A stretch of DNA of 64,000 nt from Congeria kusceri (taxonomy: Eukaryota; Mollusca; Bivalvia; Myida; Dreissenidae), in NCBI GenBank assembly GCA_027627225.1, contig CM051028.1, positions 18,619,701 to 18,683,700 of the forward strand. The letters are read 5' to 3'. The stretch's first letter is position 1; the number at the start of each line of letters is the position of its first letter. Shown one piece after another: positions 11,099-23,390 of the stretch. Under the pieces are notes generated by a model. It worked only from the letters and a program-made list of their open reading frames with translations. It did no database searches and was not told the DNA's origin. The translations under genes were made by a program, and so were the position numbers.

Positions 11099-13058
11099 CC
11101 AAATTTATATAGCACTCTTTTCATGTATAAAATACGTTCAAAGGTGCTTTACAAGTATAAAACAAATAAAACATATACACATCTAACAGAAACAATATAT
11201 GTATCAACATTGAAATAATAAGTGTTAAAACAATACAACACTTACATTTAATTTTAAGAAAAGGAAAAAAAAAGACATATTATTATTATCATGAGGACTA
11301 AAGCTATAATTCATGTGTCTTATAAAATCAAATAATAGAGAGAAACAAACTGTCACAATAAGATATAACACAGGTAATCTTCCATTTTTTAAATAACATC
11401 AATCACAATATATCTTTAAAAAGAAATTGGTTTTCAGAGATCTTTTAAAAGCGTCAAGAGGATCGGAGTTTCGGATTCCCATTGGAAGCGCATTCCACAA
11501 CTTTGGAGCTGCAGTTGCAATGCTACGGTCAACGTATGCGACTGTACGGGATCTTGGAACCACGAGAGTGAGAAAGTCACTCTGAGAGCTTAAGACACGC
11601 TGTGGTTTATACACCTTTAACATGTCTTTGACATAGCATGGAGACTGGTCATTTAAGGATTTATAGTGTTCGTCAGTATTTTAAATTCAATCAGGTGTTG
11701 TAATGGGAGCCAGTGAAGCTCCTTTAACACAGGTGTGATGTGGTTGAAACGAGAAGTCCTGGTGATAATACGGGCTGCAGTATTTTGGACCGTTTGTAGT
11801 TTGTTTAAGGTTGTCTTAGGTAGACCACTAAGCAAGGCATTACAGTAGTCAAGTGTGGATGTTACAAGGGAATTAACAAGAGTTTTGGTTGCATTGATTG
11901 TAAGATATTCTGTTATATGACCTATTTGTCGCAACTGAGCATGACAAGACCTGCACACAGAATTCACATGTTGTTCCATGTCCATCTTGGAATCGAGAAA
12001 GGCCCCCATAATTCGAACGCATGAAGATGGTTTTATCTCCGAATCTTCCACTTTAATAGTCACTTCCGATATATGCTCCGCATTGCGCTTTGAGCTGAAC
12101 AGTATACGTTCCGTTTTGTCTGCATTAAGTTTTAGCATATTGTGGTGCATCCAAGGGACAATATAATCGAGACAGTCTTCTACGCGATGTATAACTTCAA
12201 CTTGTGAAATAACATCTACTGGTCCAAATAATAGGTATAGCTGGGAATCGTCCGCATAGAAATAATGGTTTCTAGGGATTGCATCTACTGGTTTGGTGTA
12301 CACGATCTAGCTTTTAGGCCCTAACACCGATCCCTGTGGTAAACTGTATTTCATGAGCACTGGATTAGAAAGTTCGCCATCAATGCACACAGTTTGATAA
12401 TGCTCACTTAGATAGGATGTCATCCAGGCAAGTGGCTTACCCGCTATTCCAAAGTTATGTTCTAGACGATGGAGCAGCGTGCCATTGATCGATGGTATCA
12501 AAGGCAGCAGACAGATCCAGTTACACCAGGATAGTAGCCTTATTTTGGTCTAACGACTGGAGAATGTCATATGGACTTTGAGTAAAGCAGTCTCAGTAGA
12601 GTGAAATGTTTTATATGCCGACTGATGTTTCTCGTGAAGGTTGTTTAATGTCAAATGCTGTTCAACACGTTGCTCTACTACCTTCTCTGAAACCTTAGAG
12701 ATAAATGGGAGACTGGACACAGACCTGTAGTTATTAAGAGTATTTTGGTCGAGACTTGACTTTTTTTTTAGAGATGTCTTGTACGTGTGCATTTAAATGT
12801 CTTTGGTACGTATGCAGAGTCTAGAGAGGAGTTGATAATTTTTGTCAGAACTGGTAAAGGTTTATTAAGACTTGATTTCAATAGCCAAGTTGGTATTGGA
12901 TCTAATTCACAGGATTTATTTGGAGATTGCAGTTTGATTTGTTTCACTTCCTATGATGTATATAGCAGGGACAAAATCTGTCAGATGATTGTCTAATGGT
13001 ACCTGAACAGATTCGACATTTATTGGATTGGAGCCAAACCGATTCCTTGAATCGAGAT
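11064..13058 (-). mobile_element. 5'-truncated CR1/jockey-like LINE (reverse transcriptase), decayed
   Basis: Reading the minus strand from 13,058 downward, fragments of a non-LTR reverse transcriptase appear in order. They are LDPIPTWLLK near 12,880; NNYRSVSSLPFISKVSEKVVEQ and HQSAYKTFHSTETALLKVH in the block 12,792-12,550; LPQGSVLGP at the end of 12,501-12,307; the catalytic FYADDSQLY box (YADD at 12,258-12,247) in the 216-aa block 12,303-11,653; and the typical C-terminal AAPKLWNALPMGIR in 11,623-11,399. At least three frame changes and in-frame stops separate the blocks, so it is dead. No endonuclease domain is present (5' truncation). The 3' end has the conserved terminal sequence of such LINEs (GTAAAGCACCTTTGAACG and GTGCTATATAAATTTGGT on the minus strand), then an (AAT)n tail at 11,097-11,064. 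It is inserted inside a satellite unit. Confidence 0.88.
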
Positions 13059-13910
13059 TACTAACAGCGACATTGACCTTGACCCATCCATCCTACACGA
13101 AATCCCAAGCGAGGTCTCAGTATAAGGTATTTATGTATGAAGTTTCATTAAAATATCTCCATTTGTTCTCAAGTGATTGAGCGGAAACTGTTTTTCTATT
13201 TTTAGTAATGGTGATCTTGACCAAACCCAGTCCATACGCAATCCCAAGCGAGGTCTTGATATAAGGTATCTATGTATGACGTTTCATTGAAATATCTCAA
13301 TTCGTTCTCAAGTTTTTGAGGGAAACCATTTTTCTATTTTAGAAATAGTGACCTTGACCCCACCCACCCCGTACGCAAGCCCAAGCGAGGTCTCAATATA
13401 AAGCATCTATGTAATAAGTTTCATTAAAATATCTCAATGCATGCACAAGTTATTGAGCAGAAACTGTTTTTCTATTTTTAGTAACAGTGACATTGACCTT
13501 GACCCCAACCACCCCATATGCAATCCCAAGCAAGGTCTCGATATAAGGTATTTGTGTATTAAGTTTAATTAAAATATCTCAATGCGTTCTAAAGTTATTG
13601 AGCAGAAACCGTTTTTCTAATTTTATTAACAGTGACCTTGACCTTGAATCCACCCACCCCATATGCAATCTCAATTGAGGTCTCAATATAAGGTATATAT
13701 GTATTAAGTGTTATTAAAATATCTTAATACGTTCGATGAAGTTATTGAGCAGAAACAGATTTTTTCTATTTTTAGTTGCAGTGACCTTGACCCCACCGAC
13801 CCCATATGCAATCCAAAGCGAGGTCTTGCAATATGGTATCTATGTATGAAGTTTCATTACAATAGCTCAGTTCATCCTCGAGTTAGAGAGCGGAATAGTT
13901 GGCGCTGCCA

Positions 13911-16640
13911 CTAAGCCTTTCACCTTGAATTGTGACCTTGACCTAGGACTTAGAGACCTGGTTCTTGCGCGCGACACTACACCTCACCATGCTTGTCACT
14001 TCTGCGATTTTTTTAAATCCATCCATGCTGGACGAAGATATGCTCTGGATTAAGTGTTAAGGATTGAATTCAATATTTAACTTTTGACTTTGAATTGTGA
14101 CCTTGACCTTGGATCTAGGAACCTAGTTTTTGCGCACGACACTACGCCTCACCATGCTTGTCACTTCTGCCAAATAATTTGAAATTCCATCCATGCTGGA
14201 CAAAGATATGCTACGGACAGTGTTTAGGATTGATTTCTTAAAGGTGACCTTGAATTACGACCTTGACCTTGGACCTGTATCTTGTTCGCGACAATCCGTC
14301 TTACCATGCTTGTCACTTCTGCCAGGTTATTTGAAAATCCATCCATGCTCCACATAGATATGCTCCGGACAAAGTGTTAAGGATTAATTTCTTTCATTTG
14401 ACTTTGAGCTTGAACAGTGACCTTGACCTTAGACATAGGGACGTGTTTCTTGCACGCGACACTCTGACTCACCATGCTTGTCACTTCTGCCAGGTTATTT
14501 GGAAATCCATCCATGCTGGACAAAGATATGCTCCGGTGGTAAGGAATGATATCTTAAATCTGATCTTTGACCTTGAATGGTGACCTTGGCCTTGGACCTA
14601 AGGACCAGGCTCTTGTGAACGACAAAGTGTTAAATACTGATTTATTAAATTTGACCTTGAATTGTGACCTTGACCTTGCACCTAGGGACCTGGTTCTTGC
14701 GCGCGACACTCCGTCTCACCATGCTTGTCACTTCTGAAAAGTTATTCGAAAATCCATCCGTGCTCGACATAAATATGCTCTGAACAAAGTGTTAAGGATT
14801 AATTTCTTAAATTTGACTTTGAGCTTGAATTGTGATCTTGACCTTGGACCTAGGGACGTGCTTCTTGCGCGTGACACTCTGACTCAATACGCTAGTCACT
14901 TCTGCCAGGTTATTGGAAATTAGTGCTCAAACGGGTACCCGAAAAAACCCGAATCCGCGGGTCCAAAAAATACCCGCGATTCCGGGTCAAAGTTTTCGCA
15001 AACGGTACCTGGTCGGGTCAATATTTTTCAAAAGAACGCCGTAAAATCAACTGGGCCGTTTTGTTCGGGCCGTTTTGACCTGTACCATCCTGACCTTCAA
15101 TCACACTTCCGGAATAAATATTATATGATTTCGCGGTTGCATTAGTTCAACCAAACTCGTGTTTCTGAGTAATTGTAAGTTTTCTTTATTGATAATCAAC
15201 TGAATCAAGGCAAATGAAGATAATAGACGCACCGAAGGCATTAAAATCGCCAGTATGGGAGTATTTCCCATCTTATAGACGTCTTGAATAAGTCTTGATA
15301 TGGTGAGATGAGATTTTGTTTACAGTTTGATACATGCAGTTACATTCTTCCACGTTTATTGTAAACGGAGTTATGAAAGATTTGTTCTAAAACAGTCTAT
15401 ATTGTGCATTTTAGCCTGTTAATGTGGGTGCCTAAGTTAAAGCAAATAATATGTTAGCTTCGGGTATTACATATAGATACACCTATATTCCCATGATCTC
15501 TGATGTTCTTTAATTAGCTCTAGTCATTTTGAATCTTATAGATGCACCTACATTCTACTATAGGAAGCATATCCTAGCTTAGCTTTGTTTTTTGTTTGAA
15601 GTTTAGTTTTTATTTTTTTACTGAATTTTGTCTCTATATATCCAGTAATTGATGTTTTAGGAAGCACCATTTTAATATTTTATCATAAATTCATTTATTA
15701 CTATCAAGAATGTGGTAATTCTACATAAAGGACTCATTTTTGTGCAGTAATTAGTCTAATTATTTTTGACATATCTGCCATGTTCAACTTTAAAGAAAAT
15801 AAATGTTTTAATGTAGTTTACCATATTTTAGAATTAATCTTTTTAATACCCGACCCGACCCGAAATTACCCGAATTTTGAAATTTTGACCCGCCGACCCG
15901 ACCCGAAGAAATTTTTCGACCCGTTGGAGCCCTATTGGAAATCCATCCATGCTAAAAAAAGATATGCTCCGGACAAAGTGTTTAGGATTGAATTCTTAAA
16001 TTTGACCTTAAATTGTGACCTTGACCTTGGACCTAGGGACCAGGTTCTTGTGTGCGACACTTCATCTCACTATGCTTGTCACTTCTGCAAAGTTATTTGA
16101 AAATCCATCCATGTTGGAAAAAGAAATGCTCCGGACAAAGTGTTTAGGATTGATTTTTTAAATTTGACCTTTGACCTTGAATTGTGACCTTGACCCTGGA
16201 TCTAGGGACCTGGTTCTTGCACGCGACACTCGGTCTCACTAAGCTTGTCACTTCTGCCAAGTTATTTGAAAATCCATCCATGCTTGACAAAGATATGCTC
16301 CGGACAATGTGATAAGGATTGATTTCTTAAAATTGACCTTTGACCTTGAATTGTGACCTTGACCTTGGACCTGGTTTTTGCGAGCGACACTCCGCCTCAT
16401 CATGCTTATCAATTCTGCCAAGTTATTTGAAAATCCATCCATGCTGGACAAAGTTATGCTCCGGACAGTGTTAAGGATTGTATTTCTATATTTGACTTTT
16501 GACCTTGAATTGTGACCTTGACCTTGGACCTAGGGACCTGATTCTTGCTCGCGACACTCCATCTAATCATGCTTGCAACTTCTGCCAAGTTATTTGAAAA
16601 TCCATCCAGGCTGGACAAAGTTATGCTCCTGACAAGGATC
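13911..16640. repeat. Satellite core 2, ~168-bp units (split by a hAT element)
   Basis: About ten units share GACCTTGACCTTGGACCTAG, GCGCGACACTCCGTCTCACC, ATGCTTGTCACTTCTGCC, AAATCCATCCATGCTGGAC and AAAGATATGCTCCGGAC. Spacing between ATGCTTGTCACTTCTGC landmarks is usually ~168-170 bp. The array is interrupted by the hAT-like element at 14,921-15,934. ORFs across it are shadows. Confidence 0.85.
14921..15934. mobile_element. Non-autonomous hAT-type element, 1,014 bp
   Basis: Terminal inverted repeats start TAGTGCTCAAACGGGT on the left and TAGGGCTCCAACGGGT on the right (reverse complement), followed inward on both sides by CCCGAC/GGGT-rich subterminal repeats. It is flanked by a perfect 8-bp target duplication TTGGAAAT (14,913-14,920 and 15,935-15,942), which fits the hAT nTnnnnAn pattern. 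Removing the element and one duplication restores the surrounding satellite unit. No transposase is encoded. Confidence 0.9.
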
Positions 16641-16749
16641 TCCCGCCGCCAGCCCGCCCGTTTGGGCATTCCCATAATTTGGCCGTTTGCAAACGAGCGT
16701 ATAATAAAGCTAATTCCGAAGTGTCAGTGCAAAACTATTCTTAATCTAT

Positions 16750-17053
16750 GTTGTATACCAATCTCATTAAAATCAAATCCTGACGTTGTTAGGATCTGAA
16801 GACATCGTATAACAGGTCACGTTCAAATGACCTTCCGAACAATAAAATATCAGCCCTGCTGCGCCCAATGAAATGTCCTTTTGCACAGCATAGTTTGGCT
16901 ACGGTTTTTGGAAGGTGATTCATTTCCATCTGATCCTCGGGAATAAATCATTTACAGTTAATTTCCACGTGGGTCACAATGGATATAGTGGTACCTTAGG
17001 CGAGTAAACATCCAAAGTTCATGTTAATTTCGTGCATAGTTTTTATGGTTTAC
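16750..17053 (-). repeat. ~300-bp interspersed repeat, shared with the 25-kb array
   Basis: The reverse complement of this stretch matches about 25,360-25,650 and the equivalent place in each of the four tandem units (shared words: AACAATAAAATATCAGCCCT, TTAGGATCTGAAGACATCG). Similarity ends exactly where the foldback MITE begins in the array copies. The family is not recognised. Confidence 0.75.
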
Positions 17054-17055
17054 AG

Positions 17056-19190
17056 GGTTCGACCTTAACGCGTGTCCGTCGGTCCGTGACCTGTGATTTT
17101 TCGCTCGGACCGGTTGTCTTCGAAGGACGACCTGTCCGGTGACTAGGTACTTTTGGACTTGTTCCAATTGTGTATTTCGTGAATTATCATTTGTGATAAA
17201 GAATACAGTGAACCCTCCGAGCTGATATTGTTTATTGGCATTTTACAGCTCTCGTGTATAAATCGCATCTGTTCCGATTCGTCAACTTACAAATAACAAT
17301 GTTATAACAGAGTGTTATGCGTTGTTTAATATATGTTACTATAAATAGTAACATTTTTGTACGTAAAACATCCTCATTATTGCTCCTCAAATGTTATTAT
17401 CGAAAAGTGCCCCGCCACAGCGGGGCAGATTATGATAATTGCCCCGCCGATCTTTCGCACGCGCGCCTCTGACGTCACTTCACGAAAAAGATGGCTGAGA
17501 ACGTGAAACTCAAAATTTTGAAACAGCCTTATAGCAGTCTCAAACACCTATACGAAGCTTAACATGTCGGACACTGCTGTACACTGGATAGAACATATCG
17601 CCACAAAACTAAAATAGAAAGTAAAGAGAGGCAAACATAACCGTTGGCATCAAGAAGTTCTGTATTTAAAATAATTGATAAACACTTGTCTAGGTACCCC
17701 ATTTAACATGACAACACAGCACGTCGTGCTATCTTACTACATGTCTATGGGTTTCATCGAAATTGCATAATATTAAATACCAGTTTACAAACATGTACAC
17801 ATTTTAGTATATGTTGTTGTTTTCTCGCCTTCAGATGTAATACTTGTACATATTATACCTATAACATCATTTTATTTCTCCAGCCAAGGGCACTGTTTGT
17901 TTGCTTGAAAAATTGAGAATAGTCTGTAAATAGCCTGTAAATATTTATACACGTGCCGTTTGTCTGTTCTATTGCGTTTGCTTGTTCTGATGTGGTGTTG
18001 CGTGTGTTTGTATTGTTATTCCTTCATGACCCATAATGTGGATCTCTATTAGGCCTGTGTATTAACCTTTATGTACTAGGTTACTAATATTAACATCTAC
18101 TATTAAACGATTACTTGACATTTATTCCGAAGTCGAAATCCTGTCCACGAACTGAACCTTCTAATTATGGTAAGCCATCGGTCAAACACCCACTCAGCCA
18201 TTCCCCATGAATTACAATCTGTTATATCATGCAATCCCCGTGGTCTAGTTGAACAGATATCAGTATTTTACTATGTATATTAGTGTCCTACTGCATCAAA
18301 ATGGGTATTTATCATGCATATCATGCAATCCCCGTGGTCTAGTTGAACAGATATCAGTATTTTACTATATATATTAGTGGCCTACTACATTAAAATGGGT
18401 ATTAATCAGTGAAGCAAAATGGAAAATTATCCAGTTATTTTTTACTCTAATCTCTAATAATTATCATGTAAGCCGCTGATTTACTTATATTGTCACGTTA
18501 ACTGCTGTATGTATACGTACATGTACAAAACCATTATGCACTTTTAACGTTTTTGGCCTTCTATTATTTCGTTTTGAATAGACGGTCATATATGAGGTTC
18601 TTATACATTTACATAATAAGTGTTCGATATTGTTTATCTAAATATACTGTAAACATTATTACTGTGTCAATTGTAAAATGTACTGACGATAGTGTTATAT
18701 CCCTGTCACTCCTACCGATTATACTGTAAAATCCTTTGACTAGCTATTATTTCCGATTTGTATAGACAGTCACCTTAGGGATTTTGCTCTCAGTACACAA
18801 TTAATAAGTACTTTTTATTCGTCTGTGGTATCATTAAGTTAACTGCTAACATGTATGTGCTTTTTTGTTTATTACAGTTGTGTGTGTTTACGTTTAATCG
18901 CACTAAGTGCGAAAGTACTTGTCAGTAAACACATTTCTGATTTAGCTTTTACCGTGCGTCAGGAAAAATAAGATGTGCTAGCGATAAACTATTTATGTAC
19001 ATGCACACATCTGTATACCTATCGATCTCCTATGTATTAAGTCTTAATTTTTTAAACATTTCCATAGGTAACCTTGATGCATTTAAGCATTTTTACATCT
19101 TTATCTTATTTTACGTTTAGTAGTGTTCGCATTTTTTTTATTGTGTGTGAACATAACTATGCACTGCTAAACAATTAACAACAATGCTTT
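17056..19190. other. Intergenic, no gene seen
   Basis: No exon was recognised. It contains a CpG-rich patch with the hairpin GCCCCGCCACAGCGGGGC near 17,409-17,426 and the 94-bp duplication listed separately. Its last part, leading into the TATC array, resembles the 3' end of a retroelement, but no protein-coding relic was found. Confidence 0.45.
18225..18410. repeat. Tandem duplication, 2 x ~94 bp
   Basis: TATCATGCAATCCCCGTGG starts at 18,225 and again at 18,319. Both copies continue through TTGAACAGATATCAGTATTT and AAAATGGGTATT with a few differences. Confidence 0.88.
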
Positions 19191-19215
19191 GTATTCTTGC
19201 TAAACCTATATCATC

Positions 19216-19270
19216 CATTTGCTACCATTTGCTACCATTTGCTATCATTTGCTACCATTTGCTATCATTT
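19216..19270. repeat. 10-bp tandem repeat
   Basis: Five to six copies of CATTTGCTAC/CATTTGCTAT. Confidence 0.85.
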
Positions 19271-19652
19271 CAATATGCTCCATTTTGTTTTCTTTACATT
19301 TGTTATTTTATGTCTCGTACTAGTCCTGTCCAGTGCTCGTCAAGCAGTTTCACGAAACGTGAATTATTTTTCTCTTATTTCACGGTCATGCTGTCATATA
19401 TGTATATATCGTATTTAACTTTTGGTGTGAAAGATCAATGTATTTTAAATTGTTTTAACACCACAAACTTATAATTATAGGAATGATATTATTATTAATC
19501 TACTTAAATAAAACTTTCTAAATAAAGATTCTTCTCCGCAAGAACGTATGCTCATGAATGTTATGTAAATATATGTATATAGTTTACCATGTCAAGTATG
19601 TAAATATGTTGTCCTCATGTGCCACATTTGGCGTATTGGATCTGAATAAATG

Positions 19653-20103
<451 letters not shown>

Positions 20104-20634
20104 ATGTTCACCTTCTACCTAATGGGTAACGATATTGCTGCATACAGAATGACCGTGGGATTATTTAACTCAATTAGATGCATCTGTCGTCAAAAATATG
20201 TCCTCGTGTGGAGTACAACACGCGAATTTGTATTGCTCCTTACTTTCTTTTTCCGACACTCGCGTGCGTTATTCTCAGAATACATTATGCGACCGTTTGT
20301 CTTCGAGCTAAATCTTTTACTCATTGATATACTTAGATTTATATTAATCTTGTCAGGGGATATTGAGCTTAACCCGGGGCCAGATAGCAGTGCTCTAAGT
20401 GTTCTGCATCTAAACGTGCGGTCAATACGAAACAAATTAGACTATATTAAAAGTAATTTGTGTGATTGTGATATACTATGTTTTACGGAAACTCATCTTA
20501 GTGATGTCGTTCCCGATAATGTTTTACTTATTGATGGTTTTAATATAGCTCTCCACCGGAAAGACTATACACCTCACTCAAGCGGCTTATTAATATATGT
20601 AAATCAGTGTATATTGTCGCGGCGTGTACTTTAG
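20104..20634 (+). pseudogene. LINE ORF2 N-terminus: 2A-like peptide plus endonuclease start
   Basis: The 176-aa reading frame has a hydrophobic N-terminal segment (a VLLLTFFF run and LLLIDILRFILIL), then SGDIELNPGP at residues 84-93, matching the D(V/I)ExNPGP consensus of 2A ribosome-skipping peptides. The AP-endonuclease domain starts immediately after it. 2A-like sequences at the N-terminus of ORF2 are known in APE-type non-LTR retrotransposons of marine invertebrates. The proposed role is to separate a short leader from the endonuclease-RT polyprotein during translation. The frame then ends early (TAG at 20,632-20,634) while endonuclease similarity continues beyond it, so this copy is broken. 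The start codon at 20,104 is the first after the microsatellite and may not be the original one. Confidence 0.82.
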
Positions 20635-23390
20635 TTAGAATGTTCTAACTTGCATTCAATCTGGATCGAAATTCAAACAGGAAACTTCACTGCTTTAATA
20701 TGCTGCTTTTATCGTCCCCCTAACGCCAATATATCTTTTTGGAACGACCTTGAAGTTAGTATCGATAAACCAAAATTTAATCATGCTCGGTGACATAAGT
20801 GAAGACCAGTTAAAAAATTACACCCGCTTAAAACAGTCTATGACTCTATTTAATTTAGGCAATGTCATTACGGAAGCAACCAGAGTCACGGCCAACACTG
20901 CTACTTTAATTGACCCAATTATTGTCTCCGATAATCTGTATTTATTGGACAGTGAAGTAATTTCAATTGATGTATCAGTCAGTGATCATCGTGCTACGGC
21001 AGTACACATTAAAGTCCCAACAGTGATTAGTTAACCGATGCAAAGACATGTTTGGCTTTACAAACGTGCAGATTTTCAACGTCTAAATGACTCAATTGAC
21101 AACGAAAATTGGAATTGTATTAGTATGTCAAATGTTGAAGACGCTACTGTATTATTTACTAACAAATTACTAGTATTGATGAAATCATGTATTCCGTACA
21201 ACTTGTTACCGTACGTCCAAATGACAAACCATGGTATGACTCTATGATACGTACATTTGCGCGAAAACGCGACCGACTTAAATCGAACGCTATCAAATAT
21301 CCATCCCCAAACAATTGAGCAAAATTCAAACACGCTCGTAACAGGGTCAATAATATGATTAAATACGTAAAAGAACAATTTTTCTCCAATATTGAAACTA
21401 CATGAAACGATTTACATTCCACTAACTCTAAAAAATATTGGAAGCTGTTGAAGCATCTAATACATACACACTCTCATTCTGATGTGATACCGCCCCTGAA
21501 ATCGGTTGATACTCATGGAAACTTCAGTATATATATGTCTGATGAAGAAAAAGCAACTTGCTTAAACAATTTCTGTTTCCATATCAACTTTAGATACATC
21601 TTCGGGAGTCATCCCTGCCCCAAATGACATTTCTTTTGAATATTTGCAAAACGTGTCTATAACTGAATCAGAAATAGTAGACGTAATGAAAATTGTAATA
21701 ACTCATAAAGCGGTTGGTGAAGATTTAATCAGTCATCTTGTTCTTAAGCGTACTTGCATGTCTATTGCAAAACCGTTATGCTTGCTGTTTAATAAATCAA
21801 TACAAGAATGCACATTTCCCTCATTATGGAAAAATGCAATTGTCATGCCTCTATTTAAAAAAGGTGACTCACATATACCTTCCAATTATCGTCCCATCTC
21901 CCTATGAAGCTGTCTAGGACAACTTATGGAGCGAGTAGTATACAAACACCTCTATAATCACTATTTCGCATGACTTAATTTATTGCAAGAAATCGGGATT
22001 TCTCAGGGGTCACTCAACTGTCTACCAACTGATTGATATAGTTGATCAAATAGCTCGTTCTATTGATGACAAGAAATTTAACTGCATGATTTTGTGTGAC
22101 ATTTCCAAGGCCTTTGACCGAGTTTGACATCAAGGTCTGTTATTCAAACTTAAGCAAAATGGTATCAGTGGAAACATGTTACAGTGCATAGAAAGTTATT
22201 TGTCTAACCGAACCCAAAATGTATTTGTGGTTCCGCTATTTCTCAGTCATTACAAGTAAATGCTGGAGTTCCACAGGGCTCAGTATTAGGGCCGTTGTTT
22301 TTTCTGATTTACGTAAATGATATTGTCGATAATCTTCTAAGTATTACCCGCTTGTTTGCAGATGATACTTCCTTTTCATGTACTACATCTAATTTAGTTG
22401 ACCTCGAGGGTATCTTGAACCACGACCTATGCCTCATCAACATTTGGGCCAAAGGATGGTTAGTTGATTTTAACCCACAGAAAACTGAAGCAATTTTATT
22501 TACAACGCAAAAGAATGTTCTTTTACCGAAATTATGTTTCGGAAATGTACCCGTCACCTTTGTTGAAAGTCATAAACATCTTGGTCTGACCCTAAGCCAT
22601 GATGGCAAATGGCACGATCATATCAATCATATTTTTAAATCTGCGTCGAAAATTCTTGGCATTATGCGAAAACTTAAATACGGACTTTCAAGAAAAAGTT
22701 TAAACCAAATATACGTCAGTCAAATGCGGCCAATACTAGAATATGCGTGCGTTGTTTGGGATGGTTTTCTCTGTATGATAAGGAATTACTAGAAAAAAAT
22801 CTAAAATGAAGCCGCGCGTACTGTTGATGGCCTAACTAGATCTGAATCTCTTAGAAATCTTTATACTGAAGTTAAATGGCCTAGTCTAGACAAACGAAGG
22901 CGATATTTAAAACTGATTAGCATCTACAAGATGCATAACGGAGAGTGTCCTAATTACTTGTCCAACCTTCTTCCACAAACAGTTCAAGAACAGTCATCTC
23001 GTAATCTAAGAAATGCACAAGACTATCCCATTTTATCAAGGCGAACATTATTATCGTAAAGTGACTTCATTCCGTGGGAGACCTCATTCCGGTGATTTGA
23101 TATTTGCATGACGTCGCACGCATACGCTCATCCATTATTGTACACTAAAATGAATTTCAATTCGTTATTATTATTATTATCATAATATACTTTTGATTTC
23201 CTAAATGACAACTATTGTTCAAAGTACGCTTGTCACCATTACAATATGTAACTAACACTCCCAGGAAAAAACCCTCGATAACGTTGTAGAACTTTAGGTC
23301 TAACCCTTTTTCCAATATGTACCTATGGTAAATCGTGATTGTTTGTAATTTTGTCAATATTGTGGAAATAAAATATGTTTAAATCAATAA
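20104..23390 (+). mobile_element. CR1/jockey-like LINE ORF2 region with 2A motif, decayed
   Basis: Blocks appear in family order. They are an N-terminal segment ending in a 2A-like motif (20,356-20,382); an AP-endonuclease domain with VLHLNVRSIRNKLD, ILCFTETHLSD, FYRPPNA and SDHRATAVHI (about 20,398-21,030); reverse transcriptase with PLFKKGDSH...YRPISL (to 21,907), SKAFDRV (about 22,110), VPQGSVLGPLFF (about 22,267) and LFADDTSF (FADD at 22,355-22,366); and the C-terminal LTRSESLRNLY...LSNLLP region (about 22,830-23,050). Several stops and frame changes separate the blocks (for example the stop at 20,632, TGA after YRPISL, and a stop after KAFDRV), so it is inactive. The 3' end is placed near 23,385-23,390 after AAATAAAATATG, with moderate certainty. 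The 5' edge lies directly against the TATC array. Confidence 0.88.

Larger units (their letters stand above)
10905..13910. repeat. Satellite core 1, ~145-bp units (split by a LINE)
   Basis: One unit lies left of the LINE (about 10,915-11,063) and about six lie right of it (13,059-13,910). Unit landmarks are GTGACCTTGACCCCACCC, ATATGCAATCCCAAGCGAG, ATATAAGGTAT and GTTATTGAGCAGAAAC. The text breaks off at ...TCTATCTTA before the LINE and resumes at ACTAACAG...GACATTGACC after it, the continuation seen in uninterrupted units. Confidence 0.8.
10617..16705. mobile_element. Composite Helentron-like element with two satellite cores, twice interrupted
   Basis: Proposed ends are a CAAGAGTGCCATTGTCAC start near 10,620 (sharing the CAAGAG start of the other Helentron-like elements here) and a 3' hairpin CGTTTGCAAACG followed by AGCGTATAATAA near 16,681-16,705. 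Between them lie two tandem-repeat cores. These are split by a LINE (11,064-13,058) and a hAT element (14,921-15,934), whose removal restores the repeat register. Treating it as a single element is inference; the repeats and the insertions are seen directly. Confidence 0.45.

Noticed and set aside
15780..16100. 106-aa plus-strand frame
   Set aside because: It spans the end of the hAT element and satellite units, so it is a chance frame across a transposon junction.
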